Below, piece by piece: positions 35,596-47,050 of a DNA stretch of 64,000 nt. How positions within the stretch are numbered: the first letter of the stretch is position 1; every line of letters begins with the position of its first letter. The position numbers and the translations under genes are program-made. Under the pieces are notes generated by a model, which saw only the letters and a list, made by a program, of their open reading frames with translations, searched no databases and was not told the DNA's origin. Location of the stretch: contig CM056381.1 of assembly GCA_029718625.1 (NCBI GenBank), positions 51,082,157-51,146,156 on the forward strand. Reading direction: 5' to 3'. This DNA is from Synaphobranchus kaupii. Its lineage: Eukaryota > Chordata > Actinopteri > Anguilliformes > Synaphobranchidae.

Positions 35596-36484
35596 AAATA
35601 TTTTATTAATAGTCATTTCTTACTGAGAGACAGGGCGTTTATCATACTGAGAGGCAGGGCTTTATCTATACTGAGAGGCAGGGCGTGTATTTTTGTGTTA
35701 GTCATTGAGCCGGCAAATGTCCAGAACAGCTGTTCTGTTCGTCCTTTCGGTACCTGTCTCCTTACTGGGAGACCGGGCGATTTTGATCGGAACTGTGGTT
35801 CTGTTCGCCTTTCGGGTACGTCTCTCCTTACAGGGAGACTGGGCGATTTTGTTCAGAAAAGTAGTTCTGTTCGCCTGTCGGTACGTCTCTCCTTACAGGC
35901 AGACCGGGCGATTTCGTTGAGTCTATGAAAGTAGCCATGGAACGTTAGATCTCTGTTCCTTTCGCCTTCTCGTTACCTTCCCCCTTATTGAGATGTAGGG
36001 CCATTATTTTTTGCATGTCTTGCGTTTGGCACAATGCCGGTAGAGGTTAGGACACGGAGACTGCTTCCCCTCTATTCCTGCAGCAAGCAGTGCGCTCCGT
36101 TTAGAGCTAGGGAGTTATTTTTCGCTTGTCGCGTTCTCCCTTTGCTTAGCTCTAATTTATGTCCCTTCGTTTGTGTTACCTCCGAGGCAGCCCCTTCTCT
36201 CATTTCACGTTAGCATCTCGTTTTTTAGCTCATTGCTGTTACCGAGCTTGAGATTCGTTGCTCTCGTGTGCTGTTCGCCCGGTTATTGAGATGTAGGGCC
36301 ATTATGTTTCGCATGTCTTGTGTTTGGCACACTGCCGGTAGGTTAGGACACGGAGACTGCTTCCCTTCTATTCCTGCAGCAAGCAGTTCTCTCCGTTTAG
36401 AGCAAGTCGCGTTCTCCCTTTGCTTAGCTCTAATTTATGTTCCTTTGTTTATGTTACCTCCGAGGCAGCTCCTTCTTTCATTTC
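35596..36484 (+). mobile_element. 5'-truncated gypsy-family LTR with internal duplication
   Basis: It shares GAGAGGCAGGGCGTGTATTT, GTTCTGTTCGCC and GGAGACTGGGCGATTTTGTT words with the other TGTCATGG-family LTRs. It includes about three ~65-75-bp tandem units (35730-35915) and a ~200-bp duplication (35985-36200 and 36278-36484, both starting TTATTGAGATGTAGGGCCAT). The canonical TGTCATGG start is missing. Confidence 0.6.
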
Positions 36485-38785
36485 TGTCATGGTTTATGAC
36501 CTTTTTTCCCTTGCGGTCGTGTTCCTCGGTCGCCACACGTGGGCGCTGCTCCGTTAGTGGAGTTTTTGCTCCGTCTAGTCTCGTCAGCGTTGACAGGTGT
36601 GCGTGTTTTACCGGTGAGCTATATAAGCCCATGTTCCTTTCATTCTGGTCTTCGATATTGATTGTTTGTACTGTGGTGTATTTTCTGGCATTATTTGTGT
36701 TGTTTTGTGTGCGGTTTATTTTGCCCTTTTAAAGTTTTAGTCGTATGATTAGGTCTAGGTTTTTAAGGAGACCGTTTTGCTCCATTGTGCTTTTATTGGA
36801 GTTTTGCGGGACTTGCCTTTATGCTTTGAGCTTTCAGGTTGAATTCCTTTTTTTGTGTGCTCGTTTCTGTCACCGCTTTCTGGTCTTCCTTTGTTTGTTT
36901 GTTGCCTAGATCTTTGCCCTTTTCTGTCTCTTTCCCCCTCTCTCTGTCTGCTGTCTTCCGTGAAAGCAAGAGGAGTCTTTGTTTGTGTGTATTTGTATGG
37001 TAGTTTCTTACTAAGAGACAGGGTGTTTTATCATACTGACTTTAGGGCTTTATTTATTCTTAGAGACAGGGCGTGTATTTTCATTTGAGCTTGCGTTAGC
37101 CGGTAAATGTTCGGAACAGCTGTTCTGTTCGTCCTTCAGTACCTGTCTTCCTATTGGAGGACTGGGCGATTTTGTTCGGAACTGTAGTTCTGTTCGCCCT
37201 TCGAGTACGTCTCCTCACAGAGAGACTGGGCGATTTTGTTCAGACAGTAGTTCTGTGTGTCCTTCGGTACCTGTCTCTGTGCATGGAAACTGGGCGATTT
37301 TGTTCGGAACTGTAGTTCTGTTCATCCTTCGGGTACGTCTCTCCTCACAGGGAGACTGGGCGATTTTTGTTTACATGTTTGCGTGTGACTACGAGTCTCT
37401 GAAAGTAGCCTTGGAACGTTAGTTTTCTGTTCCATTTCGCCTCGTTACATTCTCCTTTATTGAGAGGCTAGGGCGTGTATTTTCTACTAAGCTTGTGTTG
37501 GTCATTTTGCTAGTAAAGTTATGGGACGATGGTGCTCCGTCGGCTCGCCTGTAAAATGTTTCTCTCTCCTGGGAGATCGGGCGTTTACCCCTTTACGTTT
37601 TCTGGAGTAATGCGGGACTTGCCTATGTGGATGTAGTTATCCGGACTCTTCCCCTCCAGGCGTATGTGCCTATGTGCATGTAGTTATCCGGACTCTTCTC
37701 CCCTGGCTCTTATCTGTTCCTGCTTCCTAGTCTTTGCATGTGACTGCGAGCTTATGAAAGTAGCCATGGAACGTTATCTCTGTTCCTTCGCCTCCTTGCT
37801 TTCCTCTTTACTTAGAGGCATGGCGTTTATTTTGTACTAATCTCGCGTTAGTCTTTTTAGCCGGCAAATGTCCGGTACAGCTGTCCTGTTCACTCTATTT
37901 GGTACTTGTCTCCATATATGGAGTTTTGGCAATTTTGTTCGGAAGTGTAATTCTGTGTCGTCCTTCGGTACATGTCTTCCTATAGGGAAGACTGGGCGAT
38001 GTTTTGGACATTTCTGTGTTTGACTGCGAGTTTCTCAGAGTAGCCTTGGAACGTTAGATCTCCGTTCCTTTCACCTCCTGGTATACTAATTCGTATTAGT
38101 TTTCAGTGTTTGTTTGCTGTGTGTTTTGTTTGTGCCATTGTGCTACTCGCCTGTTCTTATGCGTCTCATTATCGAGACAGGGCGTTTGTTATTTCTGGCT
38201 CTCTTTAGTCACTTAGCTCTTAGAAGTATGGGAGCCCAGTGCTTTGTGCCATTCGTCTTGTTTGGTTCTCTTACTGAAAAACCTGGCGTTTGCGCTTCTA
38301 CTCATTGGCGCGTGACAGTGAGCCGGTTAGTGGCTTTGGTATGTGTGTTCTATGTCCTGTCTCCCTTCCTTATCTGCAGGGTTTCCCGCCTTAGTGGCCT
38401 TAGGGCTTAATGAATCCCCTTGCTGCGTTTGGCTCCTCCTACCTCACACGTCACGCCCACATTACAATTTCACGTTAGCATCTCGTTGTTCACTATTTTG
38501 TATACTGTTTGGGTATTTAGTGTTGTTCATTGTGTTTACCGAGCTCGAGATTCTTTGCTCTCGTGTGACGTTCGCCCGGTTATACGGATCGATTTCAGTT
38601 ACGCCCCTTTTTCCTAGTTCCCTTAGTATTTCCCTCTAGTCGAGAGTGGGAGCTAGGTTATTTGAGTTTGTCGTTTATATTCCCTCAAATACCGGGTCTC
38701 TCCGTCTCAGTGGCTCTTAGAGCTTTTTTCGAATCCCTTCGCTGCGTGTGGTCCCTTCGAACCGCACACGTCACGCCCCCTTACA
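36485..38785 (+). mobile_element. Near-complete solo LTR of the TGTCATGG family
   Basis: It starts TGTCATGGTTTATGACC and ends CACACGTCACGCCCCCTTACA, the same TG...CA limits as the LTRs at 50168-54827. A TATA-like GAGCTATATAAGCCC lies about 130 bp in, consistent with a U3 promoter. The middle carries four ~75-bp tandem units (37110-37370, GTTCGGAACTGTAGTTCTGT). CATTT occurs just left (36479-36483, one base short of the LTR) and directly right (38786-38790), a likely target duplication. Confidence 0.7.
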
Positions 38786-38849
38786 CATTTAGCCTACCAA
38801 AATTATAGCCTATTTCTTCTGAAATCACAAATGGCCAATTATACTGTAA

Positions 38850-39130
38850 AGTTCAATAGGAAAATGAGTCAGGAGAAACAACCCTTCAAGTGATCCATCC
38901 ATATCTACTGCATATCTGGCAGCAGAGTGATGGTTTGAGGCTCATATGATACCTCAGACCCTCGATGACTTACAGCCATTTAGCCAACCATGGGTTCCAT
39001 GCTATTCCCGTGTAACTTACAGCTTTATCTAGTCCCACCCCCCAATTCTCATAGAGATCCATTCAAATGCAGAGAGGTTATAGTATCGCTTGTAAGAGTA
39101 CCTGAAAATAAGATATATATATATAGAGTC
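38850..39130 (+). repeat. Foldback core half-copy
   Basis: AGGAAAATGAGTCAGGAGAA onward through CCATTCAAATGCAGAGAGGT to ACCTGAAAATAAGATA follows the right half of the palindrome core at 13340-13590. The left half is absent. A TA run (39112-39124) interrupts the GATATCGA region and the copy breaks at GAGTCTTTTGAT. Confidence 0.8.
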
Positions 39131-39285
39131 TTTTGATATCCTTTTATACCCAGTCATGATGGTATCACCTGTTTATCTGTGGAATGTTTCAAACAGGTAT
39201 TCTTTTAACTTCCCAGTCTTTGTTTTGCCCCTGTCCCAACTTTTTTGGAATGTGTTGCAGGCATCAAATTCAAAATTGGCGTATA
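39131..39285 (+). mobile_element. Tc1/mariner-type internal fragment
   Basis: ATACCCAGTCATGATGGTAT, GTGGAATGTTTCAAACAGGT and CTGTCCCAACTTTTTTGGAA, then TGTTGCAGGCATCAAATTCA. These words belong to a widespread fish DNA-transposon family by my recollection (not searched). It abuts the foldback core half-copy. Confidence 0.5.
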
Positions 39286-40278
39286 TTGCATATATAAATG
39301 GGATATGGCGTGTGTTCAAGTCTCAAATCGGCCCGTATTTGCTGGAAAAAGAAGTTAAGGTCTGCTGTTTTTCCACTAGGCCGCAGCCATTTTGGACAAA
39401 CTGCGGTCATGACATCACTAGGTTGGTTGGTCTCGGCTGCTCAATGTATTCCTATGGGAAAATAGCTGCCTTTCAATGAGCTCAACGTTGTATAAGAAAA
39501 AATAAAACAAAAAACGCATGGATGGTCCTTTTGTATTGCCCCGAGATGCTCAAATGAGTATTACCAAACAAAACTTAATTTAAAACTTAATTTTCATTAA
39601 CTTCTTCTGACCATAGGCTGTAGCCTCTGGCGAGCTGGCAACTGTGCCTTGCCTTGCCTTGATAAACGATTTGGGAGCTAAAGTTGCTAAAGTAACATTA
39701 AGTTTAGTGTCTAGCTAATATTGCCTATAGAAATAAGCAGGTATAGTTCAATCTTAAATACGGCATGTGAGGGTTTAGATGCTATTCAGAATAATAATCA
39801 CCAACCTATTCCTAGACTAAATTCAGAAGGAAAGCACAATCAGTAGTACAAATGATGCTGTAGTAAGAGTCATAAAACCTTAATTTTAGTGGAATTATCT
39901 AGTATGTGGGTATAGCCTTATTCAACCTTTCCTCTCTGAGGATCTTCAGTTTGGATGGACGAAGCTGGATAAAGACCAAATTGCCAAAGGTATTTTGTCC
40001 CATTGCCAAATATTACATTGCCCTCATTTTTTAAATATTCAGTTTCAATTTATTTATACCTCAACTTGAAAATAAAGTAGAAAAAATTCAACAAACATGG
40101 AAGTCCCAATAGATTCATATAATCAGATAAAATAAGCACATCTTTAAAGTGATGCAAGGCAAGCAAATTTGATGCATCAGCTTTCAAGGCTTAGTGGTAA
40201 GATCACAATTTACAATAACAATACATGAAACTGATGCAAATTCCAGTTCAACTGATGAAAAATGGCATGTAAAAAACC
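39286..40278. other. Intergenic sequence, no gene seen
   Basis: No exon or element recognised. Confidence 0.5.
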
Positions 40279-40542
40279 TGGGGCCACATGTATAAAATGC
40301 TCAGGGTGAAAGTTGGAAATCTGCTTAAAAAGTTTTGCATTTTCTACCTCTGCCATTCTATCAGTGTCGCCATATTACACAGACTCCAAACATTGCATAC
40401 GTATGGTGTCCATCGTGTGCAGAGGTACACAGGTTCTCACAGCAGGTGTTATATTGTACATCTGAATTTCTGTGTGGAAACTCGCTTACACAGCTTTCTG
40501 AGGGCATTTTTCTGCTCAGCACTGTTTGTACATGTGGCCCCT
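40279..40542. mobile_element. Small element with GGGGCCACATGTA inverted ends
   Basis: The ends are CTGGGGCCACATGTATAAA and, inverted, TTTGTACATGTGGCCCCTGG, giving a ~15-bp terminal inverted repeat around 230 bp of non-coding sequence. No target duplication could be read with confidence. Confidence 0.6.
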
Positions 40543-40965
40543 GGCCTTTTTGTCCGAGGTGATGAATACATTTTGGTAGGCATGTTCATCTTTTAATGTA
40601 CACAATTTCTTAATGTCAATCACAATTATTGGAGTGCAGTGGGGCAGGAGACTTAATTAAAAGAAAATTAAATCTGTGAGTATCATTGTGCCCAGATGTC
40701 TGCCTTGTTACAATGGCTTAAGGAATGTGTAACTCATGGCATAGTGCGAAAGATCCAGGGCAGCGTCAGTTTAACCATGGTAGTCTGGGCGCTACTCTTG
40801 AGTTCCCATGGCATGATTGCTTTTAACAGCACTTTTTATGCAACCAGTCCTACAGACTCCTAATGCATGGAAGCAGAGGACCATCATGACAGTCAATGAT
40901 GACAGACTAGTCTGCCTTATGAAGGAAAGCTAAGTATAATTTTTATATAAATAACAATTATGCGT
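40543..40965. other. Intergenic sequence, no gene seen
   Basis: No recognised feature. Confidence 0.5.
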
Positions 40966-41222
40966 GTGGTGCTTGCATGTTCTCCCCGTGTCCATGTTTC
41001 CTCTGGGTACTCTGGTTTCCTCCCATAGTCAAAAGGCATGCAGGTAAGGCTAAATATGAACATGTGAGTGAATGGTGTGTGTACTCTGCGATGGATTGGC
41101 AACCTGTCCAGGGTGTATTCCTGCCTCTTGCCCAATGCATGCTGGGATAGGCTGGGACAGCCCCCCCCTGTGACCTTGACCAGGAACAAGGGGGTTAGAT
41201 GATGTATGGATGGATAATAATT
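40966..41222 (+). mobile_element. RTE-type LINE 3' tail
   Basis: GCATGTTCTCCCCGTGTCCA, GGTTTCCTCCCATAGTC, GGATTGGCAACCTGTCCAGG, GGGATAGGCTGGGACAGC and the tail GATGTATGGATGGATAATAA. These form a very common fish LINE 3' end, to my knowledge of the RTE/Expander type. It ends in an ATGGATGG-type simple repeat. Confidence 0.65.
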
Positions 41223-41261
41223 ATGTAAGATTAAATGCAACTAAAAACAAGATAATCAATA

Positions 41262-41312
41262 ATAATATTATTATTATTATTATGAATAATAATGATAATA
41301 ATAATAAATACC
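41262..41312. repeat. ATT/AAT microsatellite
   Basis: Imperfect TTA and AATAAT triplet runs of about 50 bp. Confidence 0.85.
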
Positions 41313-43229
41313 AAGTGGACTGGAAAATTGCATGCATACATTTTGTGAAACTATTTCAATACTAAATATTTATTGTGTAGCAGGTGACCCAGTGTGGAAC
41401 AAGTGTCTGTAGGCTTGAGGAGGCTCTGTTTACAGAGTTACTGGGGCAACAAAACCCACATCCCCCTTTATATGGTCCTCTCAAATCTGCAACATGCAAG
41501 AATTCCATCCGCTAACCAGACTGGGGATTCTGCGTGCCTTCCCTAATTAATAGCCAATCACATCTGCAAGGCAGACGCAGAATGTTGCTCTATCACAACA
41601 GCTGCCATATACCATGTTTTTTCCCCCCAAACGTTAACAATCCAGTAATTGAATATAATTGTTTTATGGTTCAACAACGACCTTACATACATACATGGTT
41701 TATGTACTGCATGTGATTCACCCGACAGCTCCAAAACCTACACCTGGATAAACATTGAAATCGGGTTTAAAAAATATATAATGAAAATAATGAGAGATAC
41801 TTTCCTTTCTATGTATGTATACATCTACAGAAATATCTCGATTAGGAAGTTTACAGTGTAGTCTGTGGTATCTGAATAACATTAGTGAAAGAAAGGGGAC
41901 AATAGTAATGTTCCATTTTTATTCTTTTTACAGCTCAGGGCAAAGAATACATAAACCAAAGCTCAAAGACCACAAGGTCAAACATAGAAAGGGACTTGAA
42001 AACCACTGCCCTCAGGACGCCATTTACTTAAGGAAAAAAAACATGTTCCTTTCTGGACAAGAAACGTGGGCTAAAGTAACAAAGCAGCAGTCCGCTTCCA
42101 AAATTGAACAGGACACAATGCATTACTACTGATGGGGCTTCAATATCTTGACATAGGCAAAAGTGTACCGTATGGCTCAGTCCTGTGACATGCTTTATTT
42201 AAAGGAAACAAGGAAAGCATAAAGAATTTGCATATAGATATATAGATACAATTACAAGAAAAAAATGCTGCTTCTGAACCCATTCAGGTTTATCTGTGCA
42301 TTGATGCTGAGAAACCCTCAATTAATGCAATGTACAGAAATTCTCAAAATTCTGCTAAAAATGTTTGACACATTATATAATATATATATTACAATGTCCC
42401 AACCTACTGTATATTCTTTATCAACAGCTGGAGGGGGACATTTGAATGACCACACAGTCTCCATGGGTCAGTTTTAAAAAATATCATCAAGAAAGGCAAA
42501 TGTTGGAATCAAAAGAAAAAAATGCAATTCCTCTGTACTTTTAATCTCCATTTTAGTCTAATTCAATTCTAACATCTCTCCCATCTCCCTTAAAGAGCCT
42601 TAAAGCATCAGTGACAGAAATCAGCTAGGTTTCGGATGCACAGACATTACAGAACACTAGAGAAGAGGGAAATTCAGTGACTTCCTGTAGGTTCCATCAA
42701 TCGCTCCTTGAAGTCTGTTAGGTTTGCAAAGTGGGCTTGGGCGCCCCATTAGCCAACTGCAATGACACACGGCACAAACGCTGTGGGGGGGCACGAACAA
42801 TGGAGTAATACTGAAAGCAAGGGTGCAGAGATACAGCAGAAATATACAGAGACATAGCAGAAATATAAACAGCAGCTCTGCTGAACCGCTGGCACGCACC
42901 CAGCCGCCGTCCCTTCGCCTAGCTCAGGATAGCTGCTGATTGTACAGGAGCGAAAGGGAACATGCTACCCAACCAGAACAAGAGAGAGAGAAGAGGGGGG
43001 GGGGGGGGGGCGGGGTGGAGAGAAGAGAAATGAGACAGAGAGAGGGAAAGTATCACAAACACTACAGGACACACCGAGGTGAGGTGAGGAAGTCAGAGAC
43101 ATACGGCCAGGGAGAGAGGCGACCACAAATAGACCTTGGTGAATTTTAGACACTGTGATCACAGCAGGTGATGCACAGCCAGACTGGGGATTGTTCCAAT
43201 GTGCTGGAAAATTCTTCTGTGTGTGGAAT
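41313..43229. other. Sequence upstream of htr2b, no gene seen
   Basis: AT-rich, with a G-run near 42997-43011 inside a purine-rich GAGAGAGA tract. No coding exon recognised. It could contain upstream regulatory sequence of htr2b, but nothing specific is visible. Confidence 0.4.
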
Positions 43230-43529
43230 GCACACAAGTGAGACTATGCGAAGGACATTTCCAAAGAAATAAGGTGGTCTGATTTTAGGGAGGTTTCTTT
43301 GCCATTGTGGGAGTTATAGGATGTGTGGCATAGCAGCCCATCTCTTACCAGCTGAGTAAATGTCAGGAAAGTGACTGGAGACACAAAAACGACAACAACA
43401 AGATTTGCATCATTTTCTTGTCAAAGGAGAGGCTTTCATTTCGTGCATCAGCTAAGCATCCCTGTTAAATGGAAGCAAAACGCAGATGGACGAAATAGAA
43501 TGAGCATGGGGCTTTGGTTTTCACTGAAG
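43230..43529 (+). promoter_or_regulatory. htr2b: Candidate 5' non-coding exon of htr2b
   Basis: The segment ends in a strong splice donor (CTGAAG|GTAAGA, GT at 43530) and is followed 2 kb later by a good acceptor at 45537. The mammalian gene has a non-coding first exon, so such an exon is expected. Joining the two gives a stop before the receptor ATG, so it would be untranslated. The left limit is arbitrary and no promoter was identified; this is a splice-signal inference only. Confidence 0.3.
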
Positions 43530-43993
43530 GTAAGAACAGCAAAAACAAACTATTAACTAATCATTTATGAATTGTTCTGAGAGAGGCAGATTTCTAATAC
43601 TTAAACTTAGAAGATTTCCACCCAACTTTCTCCACACCAAAAATAAAGAAATACAACAAAAATGTACGGTATATTTTAAATTAGAGAATTAATTTGGTTG
43701 ATATACAAATAATGTTTAAGCTTGTATTCATTTTGCTGGATTGTCTGTCCTTTAAATCAACTACGTATACTGAAAGCTGTAGTATTACACTGTAAAATCA
43801 AAAATTCTAAAAATGATTTTGCAGTAATATAGGAGAATATTCTCAGAATGTAGGAGAAAATAAACAGCTAAAAAGAGTGTGACGTAATATGACCATAATA
43901 TAATATGACCTAAATAAAATATCCTCTTTCACTTCAACTATTATTGTGGAACATGCAGGATCTGAAAATTGGCAGAAATAATATGCTTTATAC

Positions 43994-44727
43994 CAGGGGT
44001 TCCCAAACCGGTCCTGGGGGACCCCTGTGTATGCTGGTTTTCGTTGCAACCACAGTTGCAATCCCAGAATTTTAAGAAGCTGTTAATTTTTCTTAATTAG
44101 GTGCTTGTCATGTTTGGAGGAATTATTCACCCTCTTAAGCCACATTATATCGGAAATAGCTATGGATGCCATGTAGAATAAACACCCCATGTTCACATTG
44201 TGTAAAAAAGATAAGAAAATTATTTAACAGATCCATTTAAAGACTGATTTGAATCAATAGGCTCCTAATTGGTGAAAGTGTGGACACATGGCCACTAAAA
44301 CTAACCATTTGGTAGATAATGAAGAATTCAAACACAAAGCAAATGATAACGAGCCAAACCTGCATTGTGTTAATAAGCTTAAAGAAATAATTGAGTTAAA
44401 CACATGTGTTCAACAACCTAATTAGGAGCCTATTGATTCACTTTACTCTTTAATTTGAGTGAAAATACATTATTTTGTAACCTCTTTTTATGTAATTGTT
44501 GCAATATAGCACAATAAGCACAACGTGAACATGGGGAGTTTGTTCTGCATGGCATGCATAGCTATTTCTGACATAATGTGTCTTAAGAGGGCGAATAATT
44601 CCTCCAAACATGAAAAGCACCTAATTAAGAAAAATTAACAGCTTGTTAGAATTCTGGGATTGCAACTGTGGTTGCAACGAAAACCAGCATACACAGGGGT
44701 CCCCCAGGACTGGTTTGGGAACCCCTG
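43994..44727. mobile_element. hAT-like long-inverted-repeat MITE
   Basis: The ends are CAGGGGTTCCCAAACCGGTC and the inverted GACTGGTTTGGGAACCCCTG. The arms pair over about 230 bp, e.g. TTGCAACCACAGTTGCAATC against GATTGCAACTGTGGTTGCAA. Perfect 8-bp target duplications CTTTATAC lie at 43986-43993 and 44728-44735. No coding capacity. It lies in the probable first intron or upstream region of htr2b. Confidence 0.92.
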
Positions 44728-44735
44728 CTTTATAC

Positions 44736-45537
44736 AATTAATTTAAACAAAAAAAAAAAAAGCGGAATATTATGAAAATATTATGAAAAAATTGACTGGG
44801 GTAAGTAAGCAGAAATCACTACAATCCAACTTCAATATCATTATAATGTATTAAATCCCACTTGGGAAATTCAGTAGTCAATGCTGATAGGAATAACACA
44901 TAATTAGCAGACACATGTAGTCCATTCCTGAACAATGTAGCACATGAACACGCACAAAATTACAACTAACTACACTAAATGGATTTGAATTTGAGCAGGT
45001 ATTCAATTTCCAAATAGCGAGAATGGGAATCAATAAAGCAATGAAAGGTTCTTTTTTATTATGTATTATTATTATTTTGCGTCCAGTTGTTTTACTTGCT
45101 TTTACGTAACTGCCAAATATTCAAACTGATCAGTATTGTAGTTTAGGGGAAATTTCTCTTTAAAAAGAAATTACGTTAGTAGCTGTAAAACAATAGCAAT
45201 GCCTTTGTTTAATTTTTTTTAAAAAGAATAATTAAATCCAAACCAATTTTCCAGGGGATATCCAGTAACAAATTGTTGACTCTGCTAACATGCAAGATAA
45301 ATGACTCTGGATGGTGAAGCTGGTCTTCTTCGTAGAAATGTTGCATTGCTCACAGTAAACGCACTAAGTACTGTCACAGGTTTTTGCATTTCCCTAGTTT
45401 TTGTGCTTCATAATTACATGGGCTTATGCAAGAAGTCCAACGGTATTCATTATTGTTACATTATTTAGGAGTCTGTTTAATTAGTAACTAATGGTGTTAT
45501 AACTGGTACTAATGTGCTGTTTTGCTTGGCTCTTCAG
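44736..45537. other. Non-coding sequence ending in a strong splice acceptor
   Basis: AT-rich and without exons. It ends with a textbook branch-point word TACTAAT (about 45507-45513), a T-rich tract and TCTTCAG, giving an acceptor at 45537. Confidence 0.45.
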
Positions 45538-45850
45538 GAAAAGTACATCAGCGTGATTGATCCTCTACCTCTCAGTCGAAGCCAGTGGCACGTGCACTAC
45601 AAGCTGTAATTTCGACCCTGCGCTGTCTGCTGTTCTGCTCATTGCTCCTTTAAATGGTTTCTGAGTGACTCAGAGTTGCAGCCTACTGATGGATTACTGT
45701 TAAAGTTATGCAGAACGGGACTGGTTGTATTTAAACACATTTAAAGCCAACTGAAGGCAGAAGGGAATGAGGCCCTTTTGACTCTTAGGCGCCTGTGAGC
45801 TGGTAACTCTCATGCCCGTGTGACCCTTGGGTGCTTGGGAGCCGGTGACC
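45538..45850 (+). other. htr2b: Probable 5' UTR portion of htr2b exon
   Basis: It lies between the acceptor at 45537 and the receptor start codon. All in-frame extensions upstream meet stops. Two in-frame ATGs (45827 and 45851) are alternatives for initiation; I chose 45851 for the exon entry, since a fish-wide comparison would be needed to decide. Confidence 0.5.
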
Positions 45851-46257
45851 ATGCTGGCCACACCCCAGCAGAGATCCAGAGCAGCCATGACACGCACACC
45901 GGGAAACCACGGCGACATGTCCCAGCTGGGCCCGTTCCCCTCCCTCCTGGGCTGGAAGGCTTCAGACACATCCTCACTTCCGCTCAACACCTCCGAGCAA
46001 AACAGCTCCTCAAGGGGCCCTAGTGGCACTGGTGACAGGGGGGCCCCGGGCCGGGGTGCAGAGCTTCGCTGGGCATCCCTCCTCATTGTCACAGTAATCA
46101 TCCCCGCTATCGGGGGTAACATCCTGGTCATTCTGGCCGTCTCCCTGGAGAGGAAGCTGCAGAACGCTACCAACTACTTTCCTGATGTCCCTGGCGGTAG
46201 CAGACCTGCTGGTGGGGCTGCTCGTCATGCCCATTGCCCTGGTAACCGTGCTCTTCA
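45851..46257 (+). CDS. htr2b: Serotonin receptor 2B, coding exon 1 (frameshifted as given)
   Basis: Encodes the extracellular N-terminus, TM1 and TM2 of a 5-HT2-type Gq-coupled receptor in the plasma membrane. N-glycosylation sequons NTS and NSS fall at residues 46 and 51. TM1 (about 74-98) contains [10 protein letters not shown] with the conserved N1.50 at residue 90, and intracellular loop 1 reads [12 protein letters not shown]. One extra T in the TTT at 46178-46180 shifts the frame just before TM2; the other frame then reads [14 protein letters not shown] (D2.50 at residue 118) to the donor CTCTTCA|GTAAGT. Counted without the extra T the exon is 406 bases and ends in phase 1, matching exon 2. 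Alternative starts are 45827, 45887 and 45917. Given the intact other exons, a homopolymer sequencing error is the likeliest explanation. Confidence 0.9.
46178..46180 (+). other. htr2b: Single-base insertion disrupting htr2b exon 1
   Basis: AACTACTTTCCTGATG has three T where the receptor family's NYFLMSL reading needs two. As given, translation leaves the receptor frame after NYF and stops at TAA 46259-46261. Confidence 0.85.
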
Positions 46258-47050
46258 GTAAGTAAAGATGCCACCACCCCCCCCCCCCCCACCCCAACCT
46301 ATTTCAGAATTGTACAGCCCCACCAAAAAATCATAACCAATTCACACAGCCTGATTACAGAATCACAATCCAATCATTGATTTTCAGTTACGAGGGTTAT
46401 TTTCCATGCAAATAAGACCCTGCACATGCATACACGCACAATTTGAAAACACATGAAAGTTTACACGTGGAAGACTGAAATGCAAACATACTACTCTAAT
46501 CCTGCCAAATTCTTTCCGTAAAAACAAACGAACAACTACATTTTTTACATTTCTTCAGTAGGGTTCCAGTCACGCTAGTATTTGTAAACATCACATTTTT
46601 CCAGTTGGCACTGTAAAGATTTTATGTTGAATCAAAATCTAAATGCATAATTTATTTAATGATTGGTTTTAATTTAGCAGTCACCGTATGCTCTAGCAAT
46701 CTGCTAACTGCTTCTGCAGACCATCTGTGTTGTGCAAATCTTGGGCACAGATGTAATTTTTTTCTATCTGACACGAATGTGCTCTGTCGTGACACAAAAT
46801 GGAGAAAAGGCTATGGAATGCACATGCTCAGATCTTCCTGGCCTTTGGATTCGGTATACAAAAGTCTTTTTTCCTGCCCAGCGGAAACATAACCATATGC
46901 TATAAATTGCTGCCGTAATAATGACCAAATTTTGAGAATAATTTGTTTACCAGACCCAGCAGATGTTTTCACCATCTGATGAGGATAGGTTAGGCAGAGT
47001 TCTTTATTGTCCTCCCTACACTGCCTCTGTCAGAGTATATTGACACTTAA
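46258..47050. other. htr2b intron 1, first part
   Basis: GT donor at 46258 followed by non-coding sequence with a C-run near 46277-46290. No element recognised before the TTAA-flanked insertion at 47051. Confidence 0.7.

Noticed and set aside
36268..36732. 154-residue plus-strand open frame
   Set aside because: It lies across the junction of two LTRs; related frames recur in the other LTR copies, so it reflects the repeat, not a gene.
41313..45537. Exons of a gene on the opposite strand overlapping htr2b (mammalian HTR2B lies inside PSMD1)
   Set aside because: I looked for such exons near htr2b and saw none; all minus-strand frames here are short and without recognisable proteasome-subunit sequence.
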